From: Photorhabdus asymbiotica
GTDB lineage: Bacteria > Pseudomonadota > Gammaproteobacteria > Enterobacterales > Enterobacteriaceae
Direction of reading: 5' to 3'
Assembly: GCF_003634575.1 (NCBI RefSeq)
Contig: NZ_RBLJ01000002.1
Span: 1,054,001-1,118,000, forward strand
DNA: 64,000 nt
Part shown: in pieces, positions 35,979-44,060 of the stretch
Numbering within the stretch: position 1 is the stretch's first letter
Layout of the letters: every line of letters starts with the position of its first letter
The notes under the pieces: generated by a model
Databases searched by the model: none
The model's input: only the letters and a program-made list of their open reading frames with translations
What the model was told of the DNA's origin: nothing
Translations under genes and position numbers: made by a program

Positions 35979-36667
35979 TGAAAATTGCTATCATGCAACC
36001 TTATTTTTTTCCATATTTAGGGTATTATCAATTAGTAAGTAGTGTAGATAATTTCATTTTCTTTGATAATGTAAATTTCATAAAAAAGGGCTTTATAAAC
36101 AGAAATAATATACTAAATAACAATAAAGCTTCTTTATTTACAGTTCCCGTGGAAAAAATCAGTCAAAATAGAAAAATAAACGAACATTTTTATACTGGAA
36201 ATTTTCAACCGTTTCTTAATCAGATTAACTCATCCTATAGCTCATCTCCGTTCTTTAAAGAAATATTTCCAATAATAGAGTTTGTCGTTTCATCAAGTGA
36301 TAAAAATGTATCAATAATCAACAAATCTTCAATAGAAAGTGTATTCAAGTATTTGGAAATAGAAAAGAAATTCAGTAAAGCTTCAGATTTTAATATACCA
36401 AAAGACAAAAAGGGAGTTAAACGCATTATTGATATTTGCCATTTACTGCAAGCTAATACATATATAAATGCTATTGGTGGCAAAGCGCTTTATGATAAAG
36501 AACTTTTTAGTAAAAAAAATATAAAAATTAAATTTTTAAATCCTGATTTACCATTTTATTCACAAAATAATAATATTTTTATTCCAGGATTATCAATTAT
36601 AGATATTTTAATGAATTGTGATAAAAACACTATAAGAAAAATGTTATCAGGAGGAACTCTTGAATAG
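35978..36667 (+). CDS. wbqC: WbqC-family protein
   Basis: 229 residues. The family signature MKIAIMQPYFFPYLGYYQLV opens the protein and FFDNVNFIKKGFINRNNI follows; GGKALYD and PGLSIIDILMNC are near the end. WbqC proteins occur in O-antigen clusters next to 4-amino-sugar aminotransferases, including E. coli O121/S. dysenteriae 7, whose Qui4N carries an N-acetylglycyl group. A role in acylating Qui4N with an amino acid is therefore inferred; to my knowledge it is not firmly established. Its start overlaps the aminotransferase by one base. Confidence 0.8.
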   Translation: MKIAIMQPYFFPYLGYYQLVSSVDNFIFFDNVNFIKKGFINRNNILNNNKASLFTVPVEKISQNRKINEHFYTGNFQPFLNQINSSYSSSPFFKEIFPIIEFVVSSSDKNVSIINKSSIESVFKYLEIEKKFSKASDFNIPKDKKGVKRIIDICHLLQANTYINAIGGKALYDKELFSKKNIKIKFLNPDLPFYSQNNNIFIPGLSIIDILMNCDKNTIRKMLSGGTLE

Positions 36668-37322
36668 TAGAATTGCACTATTAAGCTCTACCGGAGGCTC
36701 TGTTGTAAAAACTTTGCTCAGAAATAACCCTGATATTAACCTCGATTTAATTATTACAGACAGAAAATGTCCAGCTGAAAATCTTTCAGATGAATTTTCA
36801 ATCCCCCATGTAAGAATAGATGAAAAATCTAATATTAAATTTTCGGACAAATTACTAGAAATACTTATTTCAAATGATATAGATTATGTTGTAGTTTTCT
36901 TCTCCCGTCTACTTCAAGGTAATATCTTAAATAATTATAATAATAAACTAATTAATTTTCATCCTGCACTATTACCTGATTTTCCTGGAATGAATGGATT
37001 CGAAAAGGCGATAAGAAATCAGAAAAAATTTATTGGCAGTACAGTCCATTTTATTGATGAAGGAATGGATACTGGTAAGAAAATTATTGAACTCAGATAT
37101 TACCTCAAAAATGAATGTAAAGATAAATTAAGGCACATTGTTTTTTCACAACAGGTAGCATCTTTAAATGAAGTCCTTAAAAATTTAAAAAACAATATTA
37201 CTCTTAATATTTTAAGACCTGAAAATGAAAATGAAAATGAAAATGAAAATGAAAATACTAATCTCGACCTATTATCTAAAGAAAGTTTATTAATATATAA
37301 GAAATTAATACAATCATCATGA
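36660..37322 (+). CDS. Sugar N-formyltransferase (PurN-like)
   Basis: 220 residues beginning at a TTG at 36660. This start is supported by AGGAGG five bases upstream, inside the wbqC 3' end. The formyltransferase core has NFHPALLPDFPG (His101) and GSTVHFIDEGMDTG (Asp133/Asp137), matching the N-H-D catalytic set of PurN/GART. In this operon it should formylate the 4-amino group of dTDP-Qui4N using formyl-tetrahydrofolate, as WbtJ does in Francisella. The C-terminal tail contains six Glu-Asn repeats encoded by six GAAAAT units. Confidence 0.82.
   Translation: MNSRIALLSSTGGSVVKTLLRNNPDINLDLIITDRKCPAENLSDEFSIPHVRIDEKSNIKFSDKLLEILISNDIDYVVVFFSRLLQGNILNNYNNKLINFHPALLPDFPGMNGFEKAIRNQKKFIGSTVHFIDEGMDTGKKIIELRYYLKNECKDKLRHIVFSQQVASLNEVLKNLKNNITLNILRPENENENENENENTNLDLLSKESLLIYKKLIQSS
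37221..37256 (+). repeat. (GAAAAT)6 hexanucleotide repeat
   Basis: Six perfect GAAAAT units within the 3' part of the formyltransferase gene encode six Glu-Asn pairs after ILRP. The unit is a multiple of three, so slippage would change the linker length, not the frame. The repeat lies after the catalytic core. Confidence 0.95.
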
Positions 37323-38794
37323 TCAAAAGAAATATAATTGCTAATTATATTGGTCAGTTCTATCTGGCTATTATTGGATTGGTGGTAATCCCCTTCTATC
37401 TTGAAAAATTAGGTTCAGAAGGCTACGGATTGATAGGCTTTTTTACAATGCTCCAAGGATGGATGCAATTGTTAGATATGGGCATATCAACAACAATAGC
37501 ACGAGAAGCAACAATAGCTAAGAATAATCAACAAAAAGCCATATTTTTTAAGGGATTACAAAAAGCCATAACATATTTTTTTCTCCTCATAGCCATGATG
37601 ATATTCCTATCAGGAATAATGAGTGCAGAATGGATCACTAAAAATTGGCTGACTACATCTCTATCAGTTAGTCTTGTCACTTTCTCAGTTTCATCAATGT
37701 TTGTTACAATAGCTTTTCGATGGCTTTGCGGTCCTTGGAGAAGTACACTAATTGGATTAGAGAAACAAATTCAACTTAATATTATAAATATAATTATCGC
37801 CACATTAAGGTTTCCTGTTTCTGTTATTATATTAATATTAACCCATAATTCACTATATTCTTATTTCATATATCAAATTATTATAGCATTTATAGAATTA
37901 ATTATCTTCTATCTTTCAGCTATATATCACACCCCTTATAAAGATAAATCACCAAGAATAGATAAAAAATTTATTCGTGAGTCGATCCCAATATTAAAAT
38001 TTGCATTAAGCATTGCATTTACATCAGGTGTATGGGTATTAATTACTCAAACAGATAAATTATTATTAAGCTATCTACTTCCACTAAATGAATTTGGATT
38101 TTATTCAATGGGTGTAATTGCTGCATCTGGACTAATGATACTAAGTCAACCTATAGCACAAGCCATTCTCCCCAGATTAACTTCTCTACACGTTGAGCAA
38201 AAAAATAAAGAGCTTATTTTTGTTTATAGAAACTCAAGCCGTATAATGGCATTAATAATATTACCTGTAAGCATATTATTAAGTGGATATGCTTACCATG
38301 CAATTTATATATGGACGGGAAGCCATCAAGTAGCCAAAGAAGTCACGCCAATACTATGTTGGTATGCATTAGGTAATGGTATTTTGGCAATATCTGCATT
38401 CCCCTACTACTTACAATACGCGCATGGAAATATTCGACTACATGTGATAGGAAATATTATATTTCTTATTACATTTATTCCAACAATCTATTTCACCGGA
38501 ATAAATTATGGCGCAACTGGAGTCGCTAAAACTTGGTTTTTTCAAAATCTAATTTACCTAATAATTTGGGCTGGTATTGTCCATAAACGATTTCTACCAA
38601 ATTCACATATTAAGTGGTTGTTCCTCGATATTATGCCATTTATGTTATTCCCTTTATTATTCATTTTTTTCCAGAAAAATATAGAAGCAGTTATCCCTGA
38701 TAGTCGCGTTATTTGGTTTATTTTGCTCATATTACTGGGTGGCACTTGCCTTATGATTAATAAAATAATCTTAAAAACTTTTAAAAATGAATGA
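37319..38794 (+). CDS. wzx: O-unit flippase Wzx, cluster 2
   Basis: 491 residues, about 12-14 hydrophobic spans. IANYIGQFYLAIIGLVVIPF and YLEKLGSEGYGLIGFFTMLQ are typical of MOP-family polysaccharide flippases of about 490 residues. It exports the cluster 2 repeat unit. It overlaps the formyltransferase by 4 bp. A decayed copy of its 3' end lies at 39727-39966, beyond the acetyltransferase gene, showing local rearrangement. Confidence 0.88.
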   Translation: MIKRNIIANYIGQFYLAIIGLVVIPFYLEKLGSEGYGLIGFFTMLQGWMQLLDMGISTTIAREATIAKNNQQKAIFFKGLQKAITYFFLLIAMMIFLSGIMSAEWITKNWLTTSLSVSLVTFSVSSMFVTIAFRWLCGPWRSTLIGLEKQIQLNIINIIIATLRFPVSVIILILTHNSLYSYFIYQIIIAFIELIIFYLSAIYHTPYKDKSPRIDKKFIRESIPILKFALSIAFTSGVWVLITQTDKLLLSYLLPLNEFGFYSMGVIAASGLMILSQPIAQAILPRLTSLHVEQKNKELIFVYRNSSRIMALIILPVSILLSGYAYHAIYIWTGSHQVAKEVTPILCWYALGNGILAISAFPYYLQYAHGNIRLHVIGNIIFLITFIPTIYFTGINYGATGVAKTWFFQNLIYLIIWAGIVHKRFLPNSHIKWLFLDIMPFMLFPLLFIFFQKNIEAVIPDSRVIWFILLILLGGTCLMINKIILKTFKNE

Positions 38795-38873
38795 TCCATT
38801 ATTTTCTGTATACATTGTCACTTATAATCAAGAAAAATACATTATAGAATGCTTAGAAAATATTATTTTATAA
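38787..38873 (+). pseudogene. 5' fragment of a GT2 glycosyltransferase
   Basis: Overlapping the end of wzx, this frame reads MNDPLFSVYIVTYNQEKYII then ECLENIIL and stops. It is plainly related to the start of the intact GT2 gene at 40152 (MNVPLVSVCVVTYNQEEYIT), including at DNA level. Only 28 codons survive; 38874-39109 shows no continuation that I can read. It is the left half of a duplication scar. Confidence 0.82.
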
Positions 38874-39109
38874 AAGGTCGACTCTCGGAATAAAGTCTGT
38901 AACGTAATATATCGAAGAGTTTGTTAAAACAACAAAGTCGAGTGAATATCGTGTTAATACTAAAAGTGCTATTTCTAAGATATGTCCCCTGAAAACTAGA
39001 GAATTATACGCATTTCATTCCAATTATTATAATAGATGCGAAAAAATTAATAGCCTATACGTCAAAATTCAAAAAATAGCCACCCAACCTTAATTATATG
39101 GAGAACAAT

Positions 39110-39661
39110 ATGGTATTTCTACATAAGATATTGAATTTTATATTCAAAACTATTTTTTTTCTATATAGAAAAAATAAATTAAGATTAGCTTTAATTAATG
39201 GAATGAATGTTGGAAAGAATTCTAAATTTATTGGAATACAAGATTTTGGCTCAGAACCTTATCTTATCAAAATTGGTAATCAATGTTTAATTACCGATGG
39301 AGTTAGATTTATAAACCATGATGGTGGGATCCAAGTCCCTTTTATAAAAACAGGTGAAGATATTGATAATATTTATGGAAAAAAGTCTATTTTTGGTAAG
39401 ATAGAAATCGGGGATAATGTCTTTATTGGATCATCATCATTGATATTAATGGATACATATATAGGAGATAATACAATAATTGCCGCAGGATCTATTGTAA
39501 AAGGAACTTTCCCACCAAACTGTATTATAGGTGGTATACCTGCACGTATAATCTCTGACATAGAATCTTATCATGCTAAGAACGATTCAAAATTAATCAT
39601 ATTTAGTGAAAATGAATCATCTCAATTAAGAAAGAAAAAGATAATTAAAATATTAGATTAA
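39110..39661 (+). CDS. Hexapeptide-repeat O-acetyltransferase
   Basis: About 183 residues from ATG 39110, preferred over the ATG at 39098 because GGAG lies six bases before it. LbetaH repeats include IKIGNQCLITDGVRFINHDG (with a WbbJ/maltose-transacetylase-like catalytic His), IEIGDNVFIGSSSLILMDTY and IGDNTIIAAGSIVKG. It likely O-acetylates a sugar of the O-unit. It stands between a GT2 fragment and a flippase fragment, so it appears to be an inserted cassette. Confidence 0.8.
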   Translation: MVFLHKILNFIFKTIFFLYRKNKLRLALINGMNVGKNSKFIGIQDFGSEPYLIKIGNQCLITDGVRFINHDGGIQVPFIKTGEDIDNIYGKKSIFGKIEIGDNVFIGSSSLILMDTYIGDNTIIAAGSIVKGTFPPNCIIGGIPARIISDIESYHAKNDSKLIIFSENESSQLRKKKIIKILD

Positions 39662-39726
39662 ACAATAAGACAAACTATGTTATAAAATTAAAGAATATCA
39701 TAAAAATGAAAACTATTTTCGAGTAA

Positions 39727-39966
39727 TTTCAGTCATCCACTTCGCCGGCATGAATTATGGAGTGGCTAGTGTATTATTAAAATTTTATTTTTTTCAAAAC
39801 CCAGTTTGGTATTATCCATAGAAAATTCCGTCTAATCACATATTATTACTCCTCTATTTTACACTATACCATTTTTATGTTATTCATTCTCTTCCAGAAA
39901 AATACAGAGGCAACCACCCCTGATAGCCGTATTACTTGATTTATTTTACTTACATTCTACTGGGCC
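39727..39966 (+). pseudogene. Decayed copy of the wzx 3' end
   Basis: This non-coding stretch follows 38481-38742 of wzx base for base in long blocks: AATTATGG, TTTTTTTCAAAA, ACCATTTTTATGTTATTC, TTCCAGAAAAATA, CCTGATAGCCG and TTTATTTT. Several stops and indels make it non-functional. With the GT2 fragment at 38787 it shows that a wzx-GT2 junction is present twice. The rest of the 39662-40151 gap holds nothing I can identify. Confidence 0.78.
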
Positions 39967-40151
39967 AGGTAAAAATATGATTGGTCACACAATAGCTTAA
40001 TCTTGATTTATTTCTGGTTGTCCAAAATGTGAGCATTTACTCATAACTCTCGCCAAAAATATATTCGCGCTCCCGTCCTGTATTATTGAGTAATATTTGT
40101 CTTGTCGCCCTTGTAGCCAATAGTTAATTTTAAAGTTTAAGGTTTTTAAGA

Positions 40152-41030
40152 ATGAATGTTCCATTAGTTTCTGTATGTGTTGTCACTTATAATCAAGAGG
40201 AATACATTACAAAATGTCTAGAAAGTATTGTTTCACAAGAAACAGACTTTGATTTTGAAATCATTATCAGTGATGACTGCTCTACAGATAGAACTCCAGA
40301 TATTATAAAAAATTATGCAAATAATTTTTCTTCCATAAAAATAATACAAAGAGATAAAAATTTAGGTGCATTAGAAAATTTCTTAAGCACCCATTCATTT
40401 GCCACAGGAAAATATGTTTGTCATATTGATGGAGATGATTACTGGCTACCCAATAAATTAAAAATACAAGTTGCCTTTATGGAAAAAAATCCAAAATGCA
40501 ATATATCATGGCATAGAGTGAAAGTATCTTATCCAGATAAAAGAATAGTTGATGACTTATTTACTAAAAAAATTATAAATGGAAAATATTATAGAAAAGA
40601 TATACTTCAATATATCGCTATTGGAGTGAATAGCTCAAAAATGTATAGGAGAAATACCTTCTTTTACCCACAAGTAGATATACCCATTACAGATTATTTT
40701 TTGAATGTAGAACAGGTAGGTGATAATTATGCTGCATTTGTCGGAAATGAAATCTTAGGTGTTTACAGAGCAGGAATTGGTATTGCTTCAGATGGCAATA
40801 AGACAAAAATAATGCTTTCTAAAACATTTTCCTATTTTAAAGAAAAATATCCTGACCTAAAGAGTCATATTGTTGCAGCTGCATTAACTCTTTTCTTAGC
40901 CGCATTAAAAAATAAGAGAAAAGAAAACATGAAGATATTTTATAAACATTTGTTCTCAAGAAAAATTCTCATTGCATTATTTATTTTAATAAAAAAATAT
41001 TCTATAATAAAAAATTTCAAACTACCTTAA
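40152..41030 (+). CDS. Glycosyltransferase, GT2 family
   Basis: 292 residues, GT-A fold. PLVSVCVVTYNQEEYITKCL opens the nucleotide-binding half, followed by IIISDDCSTDRTPDII. The DxD motif appears as CHIDGDDYWL (about residues 95-104). The C-terminal part (about 235-292) is basic and hydrophobic, suggesting membrane association. It should add one O-unit sugar; by analogy with WbtK of Francisella, Qui4N is a candidate, but that is inference. Confidence 0.85.
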   Translation: MNVPLVSVCVVTYNQEEYITKCLESIVSQETDFDFEIIISDDCSTDRTPDIIKNYANNFSSIKIIQRDKNLGALENFLSTHSFATGKYVCHIDGDDYWLPNKLKIQVAFMEKNPKCNISWHRVKVSYPDKRIVDDLFTKKIINGKYYRKDILQYIAIGVNSSKMYRRNTFFYPQVDIPITDYFLNVEQVGDNYAAFVGNEILGVYRAGIGIASDGNKTKIMLSKTFSYFKEKYPDLKSHIVAAALTLFLAALKNKRKENMKIFYKHLFSRKILIALFILIKKYSIIKNFKLP

Positions 41031-41042
41031 TGGATATATTTA

Positions 41043-41561
41043 ATGAGCTTAAAATATTTTTATAAAGACCTAGATGCTGTTGTGAATAACAAGAGCATTT
41101 TAATAAAATTAAAATGGCTTATCTGTAGTCATACTCTACATTTAGTCTTTTTTATTAGACTTGGGCAAAGCCTAGCAAAAGTACCTATCTTTGGGATATT
41201 CTTTAAAGTTCTTATCGAGTATTTAATCAGAATTATTTATGCGAGTGATATATCCCTAAAAGCAAAAATTGGATACGGGCTTATAATATCTCATGGACAT
41301 GATATTGTTATAGGTGCAGATGTAACAATAGGAAATAACTGCAAGATATTCAACGGAGTTACATTAGGGAATAAGGACATTACTCTACCCAGCAAAGATA
41401 ATCAACCTAAAATTGGAAATAATGTCGTTATAGCTACAGGAGCAAAAATACTAGGTCCAATATGTGTAGGTAATTCATCTACTATTGGTGCTAATGCTGT
41501 AGTTATAACAGATATTGGTGATGGTAAAACAGCTGTTGGAATACCCGCAAAGTGCAATTAA
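41043..41561 (+). CDS. Serine acetyltransferase-like O-acetyltransferase
   Basis: 172 residues of the CysE/EpsC-like hexapeptide family. ISLKAKIGYGLIISHGHDIV with the catalytic His, IGADVTIGNNCKIFNGVTLG and VGNSSTIGANAVVITDI are typical. The N-terminal CysE serine-binding domain is very short compared with the true CysE at 54922. In a polysaccharide operon a sugar acetyltransferase role is more likely than cysteine synthesis. A second acetyltransferase (39110) is in the same cluster, so two O-acetylations are possible. Confidence 0.8.
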   Translation: MSLKYFYKDLDAVVNNKSILIKLKWLICSHTLHLVFFIRLGQSLAKVPIFGIFFKVLIEYLIRIIYASDISLKAKIGYGLIISHGHDIVIGADVTIGNNCKIFNGVTLGNKDITLPSKDNQPKIGNNVVIATGAKILGPICVGNSSTIGANAVVITDIGDGKTAVGIPAKCN

Positions 41562-41659
41562 ATTAGTAATATTTTTATCTACTAAACCGACACTAACTCA
41601 ATATAATTAAAAAACCTATAAATAGATCACTTTATCTAAATGGATAATAAAAATCAAAT

Positions 41660-42904
41660 ATGAGAGATAAAAATTACAGAACTTTATGGCTATTTATCTA
41701 TATACTAATAAATATAGTTTCGACTATCATAATATTATCCTCTGATAAACTAATGGGGGATGTTAATGGTAAAAAATCACATGATAGCGGCTTAATAATT
41801 ATATCCAGCTTATCTATTATAACATCTTATATTATAATACTTTATTTTATTTTTGAATTATATCTTAAGGTAAAGATTAAGCCACTTTATCCTTTTCTGA
41901 CTCATCCTAATAACTCTAAATATATATCAAATAAAATCGGCTTTCTAATTTTCATTTTACAAGTGTTCTTTTTGATTTATTCTATTTATAATGGACATAA
42001 CTCATCTGAAGTTAATATTGAAAACAATAAAAATATATGGAGAATTTTCTGGATATTTATTCCCATTGACATGTTAGTTTTTATATATTATGGCTACTTC
42101 AGAGGAAGCAAATATTTTAGGCTAAATATCTTTTTATGGTTGATTTCAAATATAATCAGAGGATGGAGTGGCCCTTTACTCATAATTATATTTATGGAAG
42201 GCCTTAACTATTATAAGAAAAAAAACTTTAGCATTATAAAATTATTATTCATAATTTTATTAATAATATTACTATATCCTTTCATTTTTATACTAAAAAT
42301 GAATTTTAGACTTACTACAGAAGGTATACTCTCTATCCATTTTTTTCATGATTTTATATCCTCGCTAACAATAAATAATTACTTTACTATCGTATATGAG
42401 GGATTTTATAATTTAATTGGCCGTATCCAACTCATTAGCATGTTATCTGAAACGATTAGATATTCAGGATATATAGAACACGCAATGGAAAACAATCAAT
42501 TCCGTTCTTTTTGGGCCGATGGATTACATGGAATTATATATGATCACTTAGTATACGGATTTAAACGTGATAACATAGGGACGTATATCACTACCACTGA
42601 TATATTCTCTCACTTCAAAACAGACAGACAATGGAATACTAATATATCTTATCCCGCTTGGTTTTTTATATCCCCAGTATTAAGCATATATTACATCATT
42701 TTTACATTGTCTCTATTATGGTTATCTATGTTTTTAGTAAAGAAAATAAATTTAACATATGATGCTAAAAATATTCTTTGGTTATCATGGTTAATATATG
42801 TTATGCCACCTTGGTGGGGAACATTTACTACATACTGTTATGCCTTATTTCTATTCTTATTCTTACTCGCCATAATAAGAAAATTATCGACTATAGTACT
42901 ATGA
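41660..42904 (+). CDS. wzy: O-antigen polymerase Wzy, cluster 2
   Basis: 414 residues with about 10-12 hydrophobic spans and one large loop between about residues 220 and 340 (WADGLHGIIYDHLVYG, KTDRQWNTNISYPAWFFISP). Only generic Wzy features can be seen, as usual for this family; it is the single polytopic protein besides Wzx in cluster 2, which supports the call. Very AT-rich. The stop overlaps the next start (ATGA). Confidence 0.75.
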   Translation: MRDKNYRTLWLFIYILINIVSTIIILSSDKLMGDVNGKKSHDSGLIIISSLSIITSYIIILYFIFELYLKVKIKPLYPFLTHPNNSKYISNKIGFLIFILQVFFLIYSIYNGHNSSEVNIENNKNIWRIFWIFIPIDMLVFIYYGYFRGSKYFRLNIFLWLISNIIRGWSGPLLIIIFMEGLNYYKKKNFSIIKLLFIILLIILLYPFIFILKMNFRLTTEGILSIHFFHDFISSLTINNYFTIVYEGFYNLIGRIQLISMLSETIRYSGYIEHAMENNQFRSFWADGLHGIIYDHLVYGFKRDNIGTYITTTDIFSHFKTDRQWNTNISYPAWFFISPVLSIYYIIFTLSLLWLSMFLVKKINLTYDAKNILWLSWLIYVMPPWWGTFTTYCYALFLFLFLLAIIRKLSTIVL

Positions 42905-44058
42905 GTAACATGACTATTATTCATCTGATCATTTCCTTGCATCAAGGTGGAGCAGAATCCCAATTAGAAAAATTGATATTACACTCCCATGCTAAAAATA
43001 TAGAACATATTGTTATTTCACTAATAGATAATCAAACACCATTGATGATAAAATTAAAGTCTCATGGAGTTAGTGTATATACAACAAATTTCAGTAGAAA
43101 AGGGGGGTTGACAGGAATTTTTCAACTAAGAAAACTACTAAAAACTCTGGTAAATAAAGATACTATTATTCAATGCTGGATGTATCACGCTAACCTCTTA
43201 GGTTTTCTTATAGCAAAAAGCTTAGGAATTACATCCCAAATTATCTGGAGCATACGCAGAACAGCAATACCAAGTGGAATCACTGGTTTCATCTCTAAGG
43301 TTTGTGCAGCAATATCCAAAAGATACCCTATTCCTATTATTTGTTGCGCAGAATCAGCTAAAGAATCTCATATAAAAGCTGGTTATTCTGGTAAATATAT
43401 GTATGTATTCCATAATGGCATAGATACAAATCTATTTTCACCGGATAAAGAAAAAAGAAATAATACACGCAATAATCTAAAATTAAGCAATGAAAACTTT
43501 ATAATTGGTATGGTGGCTCGATATTCTCCTATTAAAGGACACATTTACCTTCTTCAAGCTCTCCAATACTTGATTGAAAATATTCCAGAAGATAAAATAA
43601 AAAACCTTAGGCTAGTTATGATTGGGCGCAACGTTGAAAAGGCAGCATTATTACAACCATATCTTAATAACTTGTCTCTTAGGAAATACTTAGTAATGAA
43701 ACCCGAAATCAGGAATATATGGGATATAATGCCCGCATTTGATATCTTATGCATGCCGTCAGAAAGTGAAGGTTTTCCTAATGTTGTTGCTGAATCAATG
43801 AGCTGCGGAGTTGTACCTTTAGTGACAGATGTCGGTGAAGCAAAAGTTATTGTTGGTGATACAGGTTATATCGTTCCACCATTTCAACCTGAGTATATAG
43901 CAAAAGCCATCATAAAATTAATAAATATGAATGAAAACGAGTTAAAAAAACTAGCTAATTTAGCCCATCTACGTATTAAAAATAATTTTTCTATCGAAAA
44001 AGCTTGGGCTGACTATAAAAACTTTTATCAAAACCAAATAATTAATAATGGTAATTAA
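42901..44058 (+). CDS. Glycosyltransferase, GT4 family (WbtG-like position)
   Basis: About 385 residues from ATG 42901, chosen for its 4-bp overlap with wzy; an upstream in-frame extension would lie within wzy. IIHLIISLHQGGAESQLEKL is the GT4 N-terminal glycine loop. ARYSPIKGHIYLLQAL and the E-x7-E motif in MPSESEGFPNVVAESMSCGV complete the fold. It lies next to the uronamide genes and may transfer GalNAcA or its amide. Donor specificity is inferred only. Confidence 0.82.
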   Translation: MSNMTIIHLIISLHQGGAESQLEKLILHSHAKNIEHIVISLIDNQTPLMIKLKSHGVSVYTTNFSRKGGLTGIFQLRKLLKTLVNKDTIIQCWMYHANLLGFLIAKSLGITSQIIWSIRRTAIPSGITGFISKVCAAISKRYPIPIICCAESAKESHIKAGYSGKYMYVFHNGIDTNLFSPDKEKRNNTRNNLKLSNENFIIGMVARYSPIKGHIYLLQALQYLIENIPEDKIKNLRLVMIGRNVEKAALLQPYLNNLSLRKYLVMKPEIRNIWDIMPAFDILCMPSESEGFPNVVAESMSCGVVPLVTDVGEAKVIVGDTGYIVPPFQPEYIAKAIIKLINMNENELKKLANLAHLRIKNNFSIEKAWADYKNFYQNQIINNGN

Positions 44059-44060
44059 CT

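Noticed and set aside
37221-37256. Short tandem repeat as CRISPR or as an on/off phase-variation tract
   Set aside because: The units are 6 bp and contiguous with no spacers, so not CRISPR; the unit length is a multiple of three, so slippage cannot switch the frame.
41043-41561. A second cysE for cysteine synthesis
   Set aside because: The serine-binding N-terminal domain is very short and the gene sits inside an O-antigen operon; a complete cysE lies at 54922-55743.
42778-42900. Upstream extension of the GT4 gene inside wzy
   Set aside because: The extra 41 residues are the wzy sequence read in another frame; GT4 homology starts at the ATG at 42901, which overlaps the wzy stop by 4 bp.
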